A DNA stretch of 49,123 bases from Opitutaceae bacterium (GTDB lineage Bacteria; Verrucomicrobiota; Verrucomicrobiia; Opitutales; Opitutaceae), in the NCBI GenBank assembly GCA_947474995.1, contig CANJNJ010000019.1, forward strand, positions 1 through 49,123, given 5' to 3'. A program made the translations under genes and the position numbers. The notes under the pieces were generated by a model. The model saw only the letters and a list, made by a program, of their open reading frames with translations, was not told the DNA's origin and did not search any database. This document shows, in pieces, positions 16,815-25,214 of this stretch (its first letter is position 1; each line of letters starts with the position of its first letter).

Positions 16815-18137
16815 ATGAGTGTTTCCTCCGGTCCCGCGTGGCTCGGGCTGCTCACGATTGCGCTGCTGCTGGCGGCGATCCTGAGCAAACGGGTGTCGCC
16901 GGTCGTGGCGCTGATTGTGATTCCCATCACGGCGGCGCTCCTCGGCGGGCACGGATTCGACACGGCGAAATTCATCGTCGCCGGCCTGCAGGGCCTCGCC
17001 CCGGTGGTGGCGATGTTCGTCTTCGCCATCCTGTTCTTCGGCATCATGGGTGACGCGGGCATGCTCGACCCGATCATCGAGCGGCTGCTGGGTCTCGTCG
17101 GTCACCGGCCGACGCGGATCGTGATGGGCACGGCGCTGCTCGCCCTGCTCGTGCACCTCGATGGCTCGGGCGCCGTGACCTTCCTGGTCACGATTCCGGC
17201 GATGCTCCCGCTGTACGATCGGACCGGCATCGACCGCCGCATTCTGGCGTGCACCGCGGCGATGGCGGCCGGCGTCAACTTCCTGCCGTGGACCGGGCCG
17301 ATGATTCGCGCGTCGGCCGCACTCAAGTTGCCGATCCCGACAATTTTCCAGCCGCTGATCGGCGTACAATTGGTCGGACTGGCGTTCGTGTTTTTCGTGG
17401 CATACCGGCTCGGGCGCCGCGAGGAAAAGCGGCTCGGTTGGTCACCCGCTTCGCCGGGAGCGCCGGCGCTTTCCCGGCGCGAGCGCAACGCCGCTGAGGT
17501 GTCGCTCCGCCGCCCCCGGAATTTCTGGCCCAACGTCATCCTGACGGCACTGGTGCTCGGTCCGCTGGTTTTTCTCGGGGAAAAAATTCCGCCGGCAATC
17601 ACGTTCATGGTCGGCACCGCGCTCGCCCTGTTGCTCAACTACCGCACGGCCGAGTTGCAACGGCAGCGGATCGACGCCCATGCCCACGCCGCGATCCTGA
17701 TGGCGAGCGTGCTCCTGGCGGCGGGAGTTTTCACCGGGATCCTGCAGGGCACGGGCATGCTGAAGGCCATGGCGCAGACCGCGGTGGGCTTCGTGCCCGC
17801 CGGCCTGGCGAGCCACCTGCCCTTCGGGCTGGGTCTCGTGTCGATGCCGCTGAGCCTCGTCTTTGACCCCGACTCGTTTTATTTTGGAGTCCTGCCGGTG
17901 CTCGCCGAAGTCGGGCAAAATCTCGGTGTGCCGCCCGTGCAGGTCGCGCAGGCCGCCCTGCTTGGGCAGATGACGACCGGGTTTCCCGTGAGTCCCTTGA
18001 CTCCGGCGACCTTCCTCGTGTGTGGCCTGGCGGGAGTGGATTTGGGCGACCACCAGAAATTCACGATCCCGTATCTTTTTGCCGCGTCCGTGATCATGAC
18101 GCTAGCCTGTGTCGTCTTCGGCGTCTTTCCCCTTTGA
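16815..18137 (+). CDS. CitMHS-type citrate/carboxylate transporter
   Basis: A 440-residue inner-membrane protein of about 11-12 hydrophobic segments. The start ATG at 16815 is preferred over 16728 because the extra upstream residues are basic and unlike the family. CitMHS transporters move metal-citrate complexes or related carboxylates with protons. Family features visible here are the N-terminal GLLTIALLLAAILSKRVSPVVALI, the central HLDGSGAVTFLVTIPAMLPLY, AAGVNFLPWTGPMIRAS, and the C-terminal PVSPLTPATFLVCGLAGVDLGDHQKF. A charged cytoplasmic loop (about 210-240) splits the two halves. It heads a probable operon: the AtuA-type gene starts 28 bases later. That context suggests its substrate is an organic acid handled by the AtuA proteins. 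Confidence 0.9.
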   Translation: MSVSSGPAWLGLLTIALLLAAILSKRVSPVVALIVIPITAALLGGHGFDTAKFIVAGLQGLAPVVAMFVFAILFFGIMGDAGMLDPIIERLLGLVGHRPTRIVMGTALLALLVHLDGSGAVTFLVTIPAMLPLYDRTGIDRRILACTAAMAAGVNFLPWTGPMIRASAALKLPIPTIFQPLIGVQLVGLAFVFFVAYRLGRREEKRLGWSPASPGAPALSRRERNAAEVSLRRPRNFWPNVILTALVLGPLVFLGEKIPPAITFMVGTALALLLNYRTAELQRQRIDAHAHAAILMASVLLAAGVFTGILQGTGMLKAMAQTAVGFVPAGLASHLPFGLGLVSMPLSLVFDPDSFYFGVLPVLAEVGQNLGVPPVQVAQAALLGQMTTGFPVSPLTPATFLVCGLAGVDLGDHQKFTIPYLFAASVIMTLACVVFGVFPL

Positions 18138-18165
18138 TGCATCGCCGCAGCCGCGAAGCCCATCC

Positions 18166-19503
18166 ATGAAAACCATTCGCATCGGCGCCGGGGCCGGCTA
18201 CGCGGGCGACCGGATCGAACCCGCGGTCGAACTCGTGGCCCGGGGCGCGCTGGACTATCTGGTCTTCGAGTGTCTCGCGGAGCGGACGATCGCCCTCGCG
18301 CAGCAGGCGCGAAAGCGGGATCCGGCGGCCGGCTTCGACCCCTTGCTCGTCGAACGCCTGCGGGCCGTGTTGCCCGAGTGCCGGGTGCGACGGACGAGAA
18401 TCATCACGAACATGGGCGCGGCCAATCCGCTCGCCGCTGCTGAAACCACCGTCCGCGTGGCGCGCGAACTGGGATTGGCCGGCTTGAAGATCGCGGTGGT
18501 CATGGGCGACGATGTCCTGGCGGCCATCCAGACGGGCGAGTTCACACTGGAAGAGACCGGTGCGCCGGTGAGCACGCTTGGCGATCGCATTATTTCCGCG
18601 AACGCGTATCTCGGGGCCCGGCCGGTCGTCGAGGCCCTCGCGGGTGGCGCAGACCTAGTCATCACCGGTCGCGTGGGTGACGCGGCCCTGTTTCTCGCTC
18701 CGCTCGTGCACGAATTTGGCTGGCGCTGGGACGATTGGGAGATGCTCGGCCGCGGCACCGCCGTCGGTCACCTGCTCGAGTGCGCCGGCCAGGTAACCGG
18801 GGGATATTTTGCCGATCCCGGTTACAAGGATATGCCGGACCTGTCCCGGCTGGGCTTTCCCCTCGCGGAGGTCGGGACCGACGGCAACGCGACCATCACG
18901 AAAGTCGCCGGTTCCGGCGGCCGGGTAACGCTCGCGACGTGCAAGGAACAATTGCTGTACGAGATCCACGACCCCGCGTGTTACTATCAACCGGATGTCG
19001 TCGCGGATTTTTCCGCCATCACCCTGACGGCGGACGGACCCGACCGCGTGCGGGTGCAGGGCGGGCGCGGCCACCCGAAGACGAGGCGGCTAAAGGTGTC
19101 GATTGGGCATTTCGATTCGTTTGTCGGGGAGGGCCAAATTTCCTATGCCGGTCCCGGCGCCGTGGCGCGCGGCCGGCTGGCGCTGGAGATTGTGCGGCAG
19201 CGGCTCGCCGACACGGCGGTCAAGCTGACCGAGTCCCGCTTCGATCTCATCGGGATGAACTCGCTGCATGGCGAGCAACGCTCCGGCGACGCCACGCCGT
19301 ATGAAGTGAGGCTGCGGGTCGCGGCGCGGACGGACACGCTCGCGGAGGCCGTGCGCGTCGGCAACGAGGTCGAGACCCTCTATACGAACGGACCGGCCGG
19401 CGGCGGCGGCGTCACCAAATCGGCGCGAGAAATCGTCGCGGTGGCCTCGACCTACCTGGCGGAGAACCTCGTGACGCCCACCCTCCATTTTCTGGAAGCC
19501 TGA
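18166..19503 (+). CDS. AtuA-family protein (DUF1446)
   Basis: A 445-residue cytoplasmic protein of the AtuA/DUF1446 family, named for acyclic terpene utilisation in Pseudomonas. The start at 18166 begins MKTIRIGAGAGYAGDRIEPA, the conserved N-terminus. Further conserved stretches are RIITNMGAANPLAA, VITGRVGDAALFLAPL, LLECAGQVTGGYFADPGYKDMP, TDGNATITKVAGSGG and NSLHG. The biochemical activity of the family is poorly defined. It is coupled to the next gene by TGATG (stop 19501-19503, start 19503). Pairing with the small AtuA-like domain protein is typical, since in many genomes the two are fused or adjacent. The carboxylate transporter upstream suggests catabolism of an imported acid. Confidence 0.9.
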   Translation: MKTIRIGAGAGYAGDRIEPAVELVARGALDYLVFECLAERTIALAQQARKRDPAAGFDPLLVERLRAVLPECRVRRTRIITNMGAANPLAAAETTVRVARELGLAGLKIAVVMGDDVLAAIQTGEFTLEETGAPVSTLGDRIISANAYLGARPVVEALAGGADLVITGRVGDAALFLAPLVHEFGWRWDDWEMLGRGTAVGHLLECAGQVTGGYFADPGYKDMPDLSRLGFPLAEVGTDGNATITKVAGSGGRVTLATCKEQLLYEIHDPACYYQPDVVADFSAITLTADGPDRVRVQGGRGHPKTRRLKVSIGHFDSFVGEGQISYAGPGAVARGRLALEIVRQRLADTAVKLTESRFDLIGMNSLHGEQRSGDATPYEVRLRVAARTDTLAEAVRVGNEVETLYTNGPAGGGGVTKSAREIVAVASTYLAENLVTPTLHFLEA

Positions 19504-19844
19504 TGAAACTGCGCGAACTGGCCCACTCCCGGACGGGCGACAAGGGGAACACGGCGAACATTTCGGTCATCGCCTACGAAGCGAAGGACTATGCGTGGCT
19601 GGAGCGACACGTCACGGCGGAGAAAGTCGCCGCGCATTTCGCGGACCTGGCCCGGGGCCCGGTGACGCGCTACGCGTTGCCGAAACTCGGCGCGCTGAAT
19701 TTTGTTCTCGCCGGCGCACTGGGTGGCGGCGTCACGCGCTCCCTCGCGCTCGACGCGCACGGCAAGAGCCTGAGCTCGGCCATCCTGGATTTGGAAATTC
19801 CCGATCGACCCGAAGTCTTGGGTGCCCGAGGAGTGGCGCCATGA
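19503..19844 (+). CDS. Small AtuA-like domain protein
   Basis: A 113-residue protein starting MKLRELAHSRTGDKGNTANI, the hallmark of the small domain that accompanies DUF1446/AtuA proteins. GALNFVLAGALGGGVTRSLALDAHGK near the centre fits the same family. It is probably a subunit working with the product of 18166-19503. Its start overlaps the AtuA stop by one base and its own stop overlaps the next ATG (ATGA at 19841-19844), so the three genes are translationally coupled. The last dozen residues (EVLGARGVAP) look unconstrained. Confidence 0.88.
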   Translation: MKLRELAHSRTGDKGNTANISVIAYEAKDYAWLERHVTAEKVAAHFADLARGPVTRYALPKLGALNFVLAGALGGGVTRSLALDAHGKSLSSAILDLEIPDRPEVLGARGVAP

Positions 19845-21910
19845 AGCGAATTTTTCTTGGGCTACTGGTTCTGTTGGTGGGCCGCTTGAGCGCGACGCCG
19901 GTGTTCGAACGCGCGTGGCAAGACGGCATGGTCGTGCAACGAGGTCAGCCGATCGCTTTGCGCGGCACGGCGGCACCGGGTGAAGCCGTGACGCTCAGCT
20001 TCGGCGGAAAGGCGGTCGCGGTGAAGGCCGGCCCGGACGGCGGCTGGAACGCGCAACTGCCGGCGTTCGCGGCGGCGGCGCAGGGCCGTGAGCTCACGGC
20101 GAGTGCGGCCAGTGGCGACGCGGTGCTCCACGACGTCCTGGTGGGCGACGTCTGGCTCTGCTCGGGCCAGAGCAACATGCTCTTCACGATTGGGCAGAGC
20201 GCCGAAGGTCCCACGGTCAGGGCGGAGGCCGCAGAAAGCGCGCAGCAACCGATTCGTTTGCTGCAGTGGAAAATGTCCTGGCCGTCCGACCCCGAGGGGT
20301 GGGACGCAGGGAATCTGCCAACCGCCGCCACCTGGTTCACCCCGGTGTGGTCGAAAGCCGACGCGGAACACCTGGATGATTTCTCCGCGATCGCGTGGCA
20401 TTTCGGCCAGGAACTCTTTCGCCGGGAACCGGGCGTGCCGCTGGGGTTAATCAACTGCTCTGTCGGCGGGAGCCCAATCCTGGCGTGGCTGCCCGAGGCC
20501 TGGCTGCAGCGGGATCCGCTCGGCGCCAGCGAACTCGCCCACTGGCTCGATCGCGAGGGCGGCGAAGACACCTGGTGCGAAACCCGCGCCCGGCAAAATC
20601 TCCGTGACGTGAAGGAGCCCGGCGTCGCCTTTCATCCCTTCAAACCGGGCGCCCTCGATGCCGCCGGTTTCTCCCGGATGGCGGGCTTCCGCTGTCGCGG
20701 GATCCTTTGGTGTCAGGGCGAGAGCGAGGCCGATCAGGTTTGGAGTGTACCGGTCTACTCCCGGCTCCTCCCACTCCTCGTGACTTCGCTGCGTCAGCGC
20801 TTTGGCGAGGACGCCGCGTTTGTTTGTATTCAGCTGCCCGGGATGGAACGCCGGCTCTGGCCCGAGTTCCGCGCCGTGCAGGCCGCGGCGCGGCAGGAGA
20901 TCCCGAAGAGCGCGCTAGTGACGACGTGGGACGGCGGTGACCGCACGGACGTGCATCCCAAGGCGAAACAAGAGACCGGGCGGCGCGCCGCGGTCGCGGC
21001 GGTCAGCGTGTTGCAGGGCGAGCGGCTGCCGGCGGCTCCGGAATTTCGCGCCGAGCGCAAGGTGGCCGGCGATCTCGTCCTCGATTTCAGTTCTCCGCTG
21101 CGCGGCCCGGTTCTTCCCCGTGGATTCGAGATTCGCGCGGCGGACGGGACGTGGAGCGCCGCCACGGCCCACTTGGAAACGGGGAGGGTGCGCCTCGAAG
21201 GCGCCGCGTCCGGCGTCGCGTGGCGCTATGCGTGGACGCCCTTTCCCGGCATCGAACCCCTGTGCGGCGCATCCGGGTTGCCCGTGGTCCCATGCCGGCG
21301 GGGCGCGGAGCCGCGCCGCGTGGCCTGCATCGGTGATTCCATCACCTACGGGACAACGATCGAAAACCGCGACCGCGACAATTATCCCGCGCAACTCCAA
21401 CGCCTCCTCGGCGACGCCTGGCTGGTCGGCAATTTCGGCAACAGCGGTCGCTGCGTGATCATGACGTCGAGGCGTGGCCAGTTGCCGCGCGCTTGGATCA
21501 AGCAGAAGGAGTTTGCCCGCGCGCTGGCGTTTCAACCCACCGACATCGTCAGTAATCTTGGCATCAATGATGTCATGGCGTTCGATGCGGAGACCTTTGC
21601 GCGGGATTACGGCCAGTTAATCGACGCGTTCGCGGGAGACCTTCAACCCGAGTGGCGAATCTGGACGCCGCTGTCGCCGCTCTTTGACGGTCATGCGTAT
21701 TTCGGCAGCCCGGTGGTCGCCGAAATTGAGGCCTCGCTGCGGAGCATCGCCGCGACGCAGCGAATGAAGACGTTGGACTTGCGGACCCCGCTGCAGGAGC
21801 ACGGCGAGCTGTTCGCCGATCATATCCACCCGAACGCCGCGGGCGCCGCGATTATCGCCCGGGAAATCGCCCGCGAACTGATACCCGGGACGGCATCGCA
21901 GCGGCGTTGA
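19841..21910 (+). CDS. Exported double esterase: sialate O-acetylesterase-like domain fused to SGNH hydrolase
   Basis: A 689-residue protein with a signal peptide (IFLGLLVLLVGRLSA, 4-18). The N-terminal half is a SASA/DUF303 carbohydrate esterase with its nucleophile block LCSGQSNMLF (about 106-115), CQGESEAD in the middle, and a catalytic-type DVHPKAKQETGRR. The C-terminal part (about 490-689) is a second hydrolase of the SGNH/GDSL class: block I IGDSITYGT, block II NFGNSGR, block III LGINDV, and DHIHPNAAGA with the Asp-His pair. Both triads look complete. The start ATG overlaps the previous stop. Such enzymes remove acetyl groups from glycans, so it could supply acetate or deacetylated sugar to the pathway of this operon. 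Confidence 0.9.
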   Translation: MKRIFLGLLVLLVGRLSATPVFERAWQDGMVVQRGQPIALRGTAAPGEAVTLSFGGKAVAVKAGPDGGWNAQLPAFAAAAQGRELTASAASGDAVLHDVLVGDVWLCSGQSNMLFTIGQSAEGPTVRAEAAESAQQPIRLLQWKMSWPSDPEGWDAGNLPTAATWFTPVWSKADAEHLDDFSAIAWHFGQELFRREPGVPLGLINCSVGGSPILAWLPEAWLQRDPLGASELAHWLDREGGEDTWCETRARQNLRDVKEPGVAFHPFKPGALDAAGFSRMAGFRCRGILWCQGESEADQVWSVPVYSRLLPLLVTSLRQRFGEDAAFVCIQLPGMERRLWPEFRAVQAAARQEIPKSALVTTWDGGDRTDVHPKAKQETGRRAAVAAVSVLQGERLPAAPEFRAERKVAGDLVLDFSSPLRGPVLPRGFEIRAADGTWSAATAHLETGRVRLEGAASGVAWRYAWTPFPGIEPLCGASGLPVVPCRRGAEPRRVACIGDSITYGTTIENRDRDNYPAQLQRLLGDAWLVGNFGNSGRCVIMTSRRGQLPRAWIKQKEFARALAFQPTDIVSNLGINDVMAFDAETFARDYGQLIDAFAGDLQPEWRIWTPLSPLFDGHAYFGSPVVAEIEASLRSIAATQRMKTLDLRTPLQEHGELFADHIHPNAAGAAIIAREIARELIPGTASQRR

Positions 21911-21935
21911 CCGTCGCCCAGCGCGGAAGGCTTTT

Positions 21936-22301
21936 TTGAATTACACCTCAAGGATCTCCTCCCTCCCTGATCGTCCCCACCTTTCGCGGCGGAACTTCCT
22001 CGCCGCCGCGACGGATTACATCTCAAAGACCCGCGGCATCGCCCAGTTTCTGGTGTACGGCATTTCCTCGGGCGCGCGGCGCTGTTCGCCCCGCGCCATC
22101 CGGAACGCGTCGCGCGGCTGGCGCTCGATGCGTTCGGGTGGACAGGCGAAGGCAGTCCGACGCTCGCGGAACGCCGACAAGCAATTCACCGTGATGGCCG
22201 GCATCTCGCACGCGAGTTTCCAGCAGAAAAACTACCGGATGGTTTACCACATCCTGCATTCGTTCTACACCCAACCCGAGCCGCTTTATCGCGGCTGATC
22301 C
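21936..22301 (+). pseudogene. Decayed Tat-exported alpha/beta-hydrolase
   Basis: The 5' part reads as a Tat signal (PHLSRRNFLAAA) after a TTG start with GGAAGG (21925-21930) five bases upstream. It runs directly into the middle of an alpha/beta-hydrolase: TDYISKTRGIAQFLVYGISSGA, with a GxSxG nucleophile elbow. The expected continuation ALFAPRHPERVARLALDAF and GWTGEGSPTLAERR is found in another frame (22079-22177). The original frame then resumes with QFTVMAGISHASFQQKNYRM to the stop at 22299-22301. So there are two compensating frameshifts, near 22077 and 22178. The domain's first strands are missing between the signal and TDYIS, and the C-terminal half is missing after YRG. I read it as a dead gene with internal and 3' deletions. 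Confidence 0.75.
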
Positions 22302-22436
22302 CATCGCACGGCTTTCATCCCGGGTGGGCCGACCGCCCCGTGGCAGCCAATCAGCCTTTCTTCCCTGGTCGGCGGTGAGCTTTACACCTGCGCGCGGCAC
22401 GGGTAGCTGATTGCCAGCTTGAACCGATTTTGCCGC

Positions 22437-23060
22437 ATGCGCCCCGGCGCAATTCTCGTGTCTTTGCTCGTGCTTTCGCTGTCCCCCAACGCGCGGGCGC
22501 AGATATTTCTGGCCGGCGCATTGATGTATGATGCCAACGGCAGCGGCGGAAATGCCAGCGGCGCGTATGAATTTGATACGTTTTCCACTCCGAATACGGC
22601 CAACTCAAAATTCAACATCAATGGGACCACCGACATCGCCTTGGCGCTTTCGCCCGGAGCCAATGCGCTGGCCCTCTCGGGCGGAAGCTTCGGCTCCTAC
22701 AGTGGACTTGGCCTGTTCTTTTCCAGCACGGCTACGGCCTTTGCCGGGCCGTTTGCGGCGGTGCCCAATCTGGTCGTGGTGGACGCAATCAGCTCCGGCA
22801 CGACGTTTTCCTTTGTGAACGCCGGCGCCATGATCGCCACGTACGGTCAGTACTCCGGCGATGTGAGTTATTCCGGGGCGACCAGTTATCAGGTCGGCGG
22901 CTATGAGGTGACGGTGACGGGTTTTGATTTCGGAGCCTCGGGCAATAACCTCCAACTGTTCGTCACGGCCGTTCCCGAACCCTCGACTATCGCCGGATGG
23001 ATTGGACTGACGGCACTGGGCGTCGCCGCGTGGCGCAAACGGCCTCGGCCGGCGAACTGA
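22437..23060 (+). CDS. PEP-CTERM sorting-domain protein
   Basis: A 207-residue secreted or surface protein. The ATG at 22437 precedes a signal peptide (GAILVSLLVLSLSPNARAQ); a TTG at 22419 is an alternative. The central part is rich in Ser, Gly, Ala and Asn with beta-strand character and no recognised catalytic motif. The end is a typical PEP-CTERM tail: VPEPSTIAG, a hydrophobic helix (WIGLTALGVAAW), then basic RKRPRP. Such tails are processed by an exosortase, not seen in this window. It follows the hydrolase remnant and precedes an ABC exporter, without clear link to either. Confidence 0.88.
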   Translation: MRPGAILVSLLVLSLSPNARAQIFLAGALMYDANGSGGNASGAYEFDTFSTPNTANSKFNINGTTDIALALSPGANALALSGGSFGSYSGLGLFFSSTATAFAGPFAAVPNLVVVDAISSGTTFSFVNAGAMIATYGQYSGDVSYSGATSYQVGGYEVTVTGFDFGASGNNLQLFVTAVPEPSTIAGWIGLTALGVAAWRKRPRPAN

Positions 23061-23160
23061 ACCAGCGGCTGGGTGGAAGGGGGTGGATCCTCAGGGCGTA
23101 TTGCCCAAATCGAGAGGCCGGTACCAGCACTTCGATCGGCGCCAGCGGGCGGGGGCGACT

Positions 23161-23217
23161 GGGAGCGCGACCGCCCTCGGTCGCTCCGAGAAAGCGGCCG
23201 GGGGCGGCCGCGCTCCC
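23161..23217. repeat. GC-rich inverted repeat
   Basis: Arms GGGAGCGCGACCGCC (23161-23175) and GGCGGCCGCGCTCCC (23203-23217) pair at 14 of 15 positions around a 27-base loop that itself contains CTCGG/CCGAG. It lies between the PEP-CTERM gene and the ABC exporter. It may end the PEP-CTERM transcript, although no U tract follows, or be a dispersed repeat. Confidence 0.6.
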
Positions 23218-23286
23218 GGGCACGGCCCAGACACGGCACAACGCCATTGACCCACGGAAGCAATGGTCACTTGGATGTGAGCCGGC

Positions 23287-24510
23287 ATGAATGAGTCACA
23301 ACCGAGGCTCGACGATCTGCGCATCGAGCGCACCGCGAGGCCGGAACCGCCGGGTCGGCCGCTCCGGTGGCTGGTGGTCGGAATCGTGGTGGCCGGCCTG
23401 TTCGCCGCGGGCTGGTGGCTCATGCGACCCAAGGCGCTCGAAGTGCGCACCGCGATCGCGCGGGAAGAGGCGAACGCGGGACGTGACCGTACCGTGCTGA
23501 ATGCCTCCGGCTATGTGACCGCCCGCCGCGACGCCACCGTCTCATCGAAGATCACCGGCAAGGTCACCGAGGTGCTGATCGAGGAAGGCCTGCACGTGAA
23601 AGCCGGGCAGACGCTGGCGCGGCTCGACGACACCAACGTGCAGGCCAGCTGGCAACTCGCCCAGGCCCAGCGGGCCGCCACCGAGTCGGGGTTGGAGGAA
23701 TCGCGGGTTCGGCTCAGGGAGGCGGAGCAAGAATTGCAGCGGCAGACCGCCCTGCTGAAAACCAAAGTCGCCGCGCCGGCGGACTTCGATCACGCCGAGG
23801 CGGCGGCGCACGCCTGGCGCGCGCGGCTCGCCCAGCAGCAGAGCGAATTGGTCGTCGCCGAGCGCACGATTGCGATCTGGCAGCAGCAGGTGGACGACAC
23901 GATCATCCGCGCGCCCTTCGCCGGGATCGTTACCTCCAAAAACGCGCAGCCGGGCGAGATGATTTCCCCCATGTCGGCCGGCGGCTTCACCCGCACCGGA
24001 ATTTGCACCATCGTCGACATGGAGTCGCTCGAGATCGAAATCGACGTCAACGAGAGCTATATCAATCGCGTCGCGTCCGACCAGCCCGTCGAGGCGACCC
24101 TCGACGCCTACCCGGAGTGGAAGATTCCCTGCAAGGTCATTGCCATCATCCCGACGGCCGATCGGCAGAAGTCCACGGTCAAGGTGCGCGTCGGTTTCGA
24201 CCAGCTCGACCCGCGCATCCTGCCGGAGATGTCGGTGAAGGTCGCGTTTCGCGAGAGCGGCACGGGGGGCGCCGTAGCGTCCGTGCGCCGCGCCGTGATC
24301 GTGCCGAAATCCGCCGTGCAAGCCGCAGACGGACACGACGTCGTCTTTGTCGTGCAGCGCGGTCGCGTCGAGCGCCGCGCCGTCACGGTGGCCAGCGCGC
24401 AGGACAACGATGCCGTGATCAGCGCCGGTGTGGCGGCCGGAGAAAAAATTGTGACCGAACCGCCGGCGGGCCTGACCGACGGCGCGACGGTCGAGGAAAG
24501 AAAACCATGA
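23287..24510 (+). CDS. MacA/HlyD-type periplasmic adaptor of an ABC exporter
   Basis: A 407-residue membrane-fusion protein. One N-terminal membrane anchor (WLVVGIVVAGLFAAGWWLM, about 29-47) is followed by the lipoyl half-motif (GYVTARRDATVSSKITGKV), a coiled-coil hairpin (about 120-200, rich in Gln, Ala and Glu), the second lipoyl half (IRAPFAGIVTSKNAQPGEMISP), a beta-barrel domain, and a membrane-proximal domain. Adaptors of this type connect an inner-membrane MacB-like transporter to an outer-membrane channel. The stop overlaps the ATG of the ATPase gene (ATGA, 24507-24510). No TolC-type channel is in the window. Confidence 0.92.
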   Translation: MNESQPRLDDLRIERTARPEPPGRPLRWLVVGIVVAGLFAAGWWLMRPKALEVRTAIAREEANAGRDRTVLNASGYVTARRDATVSSKITGKVTEVLIEEGLHVKAGQTLARLDDTNVQASWQLAQAQRAATESGLEESRVRLREAEQELQRQTALLKTKVAAPADFDHAEAAAHAWRARLAQQQSELVVAERTIAIWQQQVDDTIIRAPFAGIVTSKNAQPGEMISPMSAGGFTRTGICTIVDMESLEIEIDVNESYINRVASDQPVEATLDAYPEWKIPCKVIAIIPTADRQKSTVKVRVGFDQLDPRILPEMSVKVAFRESGTGGAVASVRRAVIVPKSAVQAADGHDVVFVVQRGRVERRAVTVASAQDNDAVISAGVAAGEKIVTEPPAGLTDGATVEERKP

Positions 24511-25214
24511 GCGACGACCCGACGAACAGCGGCACCCTTGTGCGCGTCGATGGCGTGGACAAAGTGTTCCACCGCGGCGAGGAAGCGATTCACATTCTGT
24601 CGAACCTGCACCTCGCGGTCCCCGCGGGACAGTTCCTCGCGTTGATGGGACCATCGGGTTCGGGCAAGAGCACGCTCCTGAATCTCATCGGGGGTCTCGA
24701 CCGCCCGACGAAAGGCACGGTCGCCATCGCCGGCGAGCGCGTCGACGCGCTTTCCGATCGCCAGCTCGCCGGGTGGCGGGCGCGGCACATCGGCTTCGTG
24801 TTCCAGCTCTACAACCTGATGCCCGTGCTCACGGCCGAGCGAAATGTCGAGCTGCCGCTGCTGCTCACGCACCTGTCGAAAGTAGAGCGGCAAAAACACG
24901 TGGCCACGGCGCTCGCGATGGTCGGACTCTCGCACCGGGCGAAACATTACCCGCGCACGCTTTCCGGGGGCGAACAACAGCGGGTCGGCATCGCGCGCGG
25001 CATCGTCACCGATCCGACCCTGCTGCTGTGCGATGAACCCACGGGCGATCTCGACCGCAAGGCGGGCGACGAAATCCTGAACCTGTTGCAGGCGCTGAAC
25101 CACGAGCACGGCAAGACCATCATCATGGTGACCCACGACCCGCACGCCGCCGCGCGCGCGACCCGCACGGTTTACCTCAACAAAGGGCAGCTGAGCCACG
25201 AGCCCGTCACATGA
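24507..25214 (+). CDS. ABC exporter ATPase (MacB/LolD type)
   Basis: A 235-residue ABC ATPase. Walker A is GPSGSGKST, the Q-loop region is FVFQLYNLMPVLTAERNVELP, the signature is LSGGEQQRVGIARG, Walker B is LLLCDEPTGDLD, and the switch His is in IIMVTHDPHAA. The YNLMPVLTAxxNVELP pattern is characteristic of the MacB/LolD/FtsE group, which powers FtsX-type permeases. The start at 24507 overlaps the adaptor stop; its own stop overlaps the next start (ATGA, 25211-25214). It energises the two permeases that follow. Confidence 0.95.
   Translation: MSDDPTNSGTLVRVDGVDKVFHRGEEAIHILSNLHLAVPAGQFLALMGPSGSGKSTLLNLIGGLDRPTKGTVAIAGERVDALSDRQLAGWRARHIGFVFQLYNLMPVLTAERNVELPLLLTHLSKVERQKHVATALAMVGLSHRAKHYPRTLSGGEQQRVGIARGIVTDPTLLLCDEPTGDLDRKAGDEILNLLQALNHEHGKTIIMVTHDPHAAARATRTVYLNKGQLSHEPVT

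Noticed and set aside
19595-19840. Longer N-terminus of the double esterase
   Set aside because: It overlaps the AtuA-like gene fully; the ATG at 19841 has a clean signal peptide and an ATGA overlap.
23542-24654. Long antisense ORF opposite the adaptor and ATPase genes
   Set aside because: It is a GC-skew shadow of strongly supported genes on the other strand.
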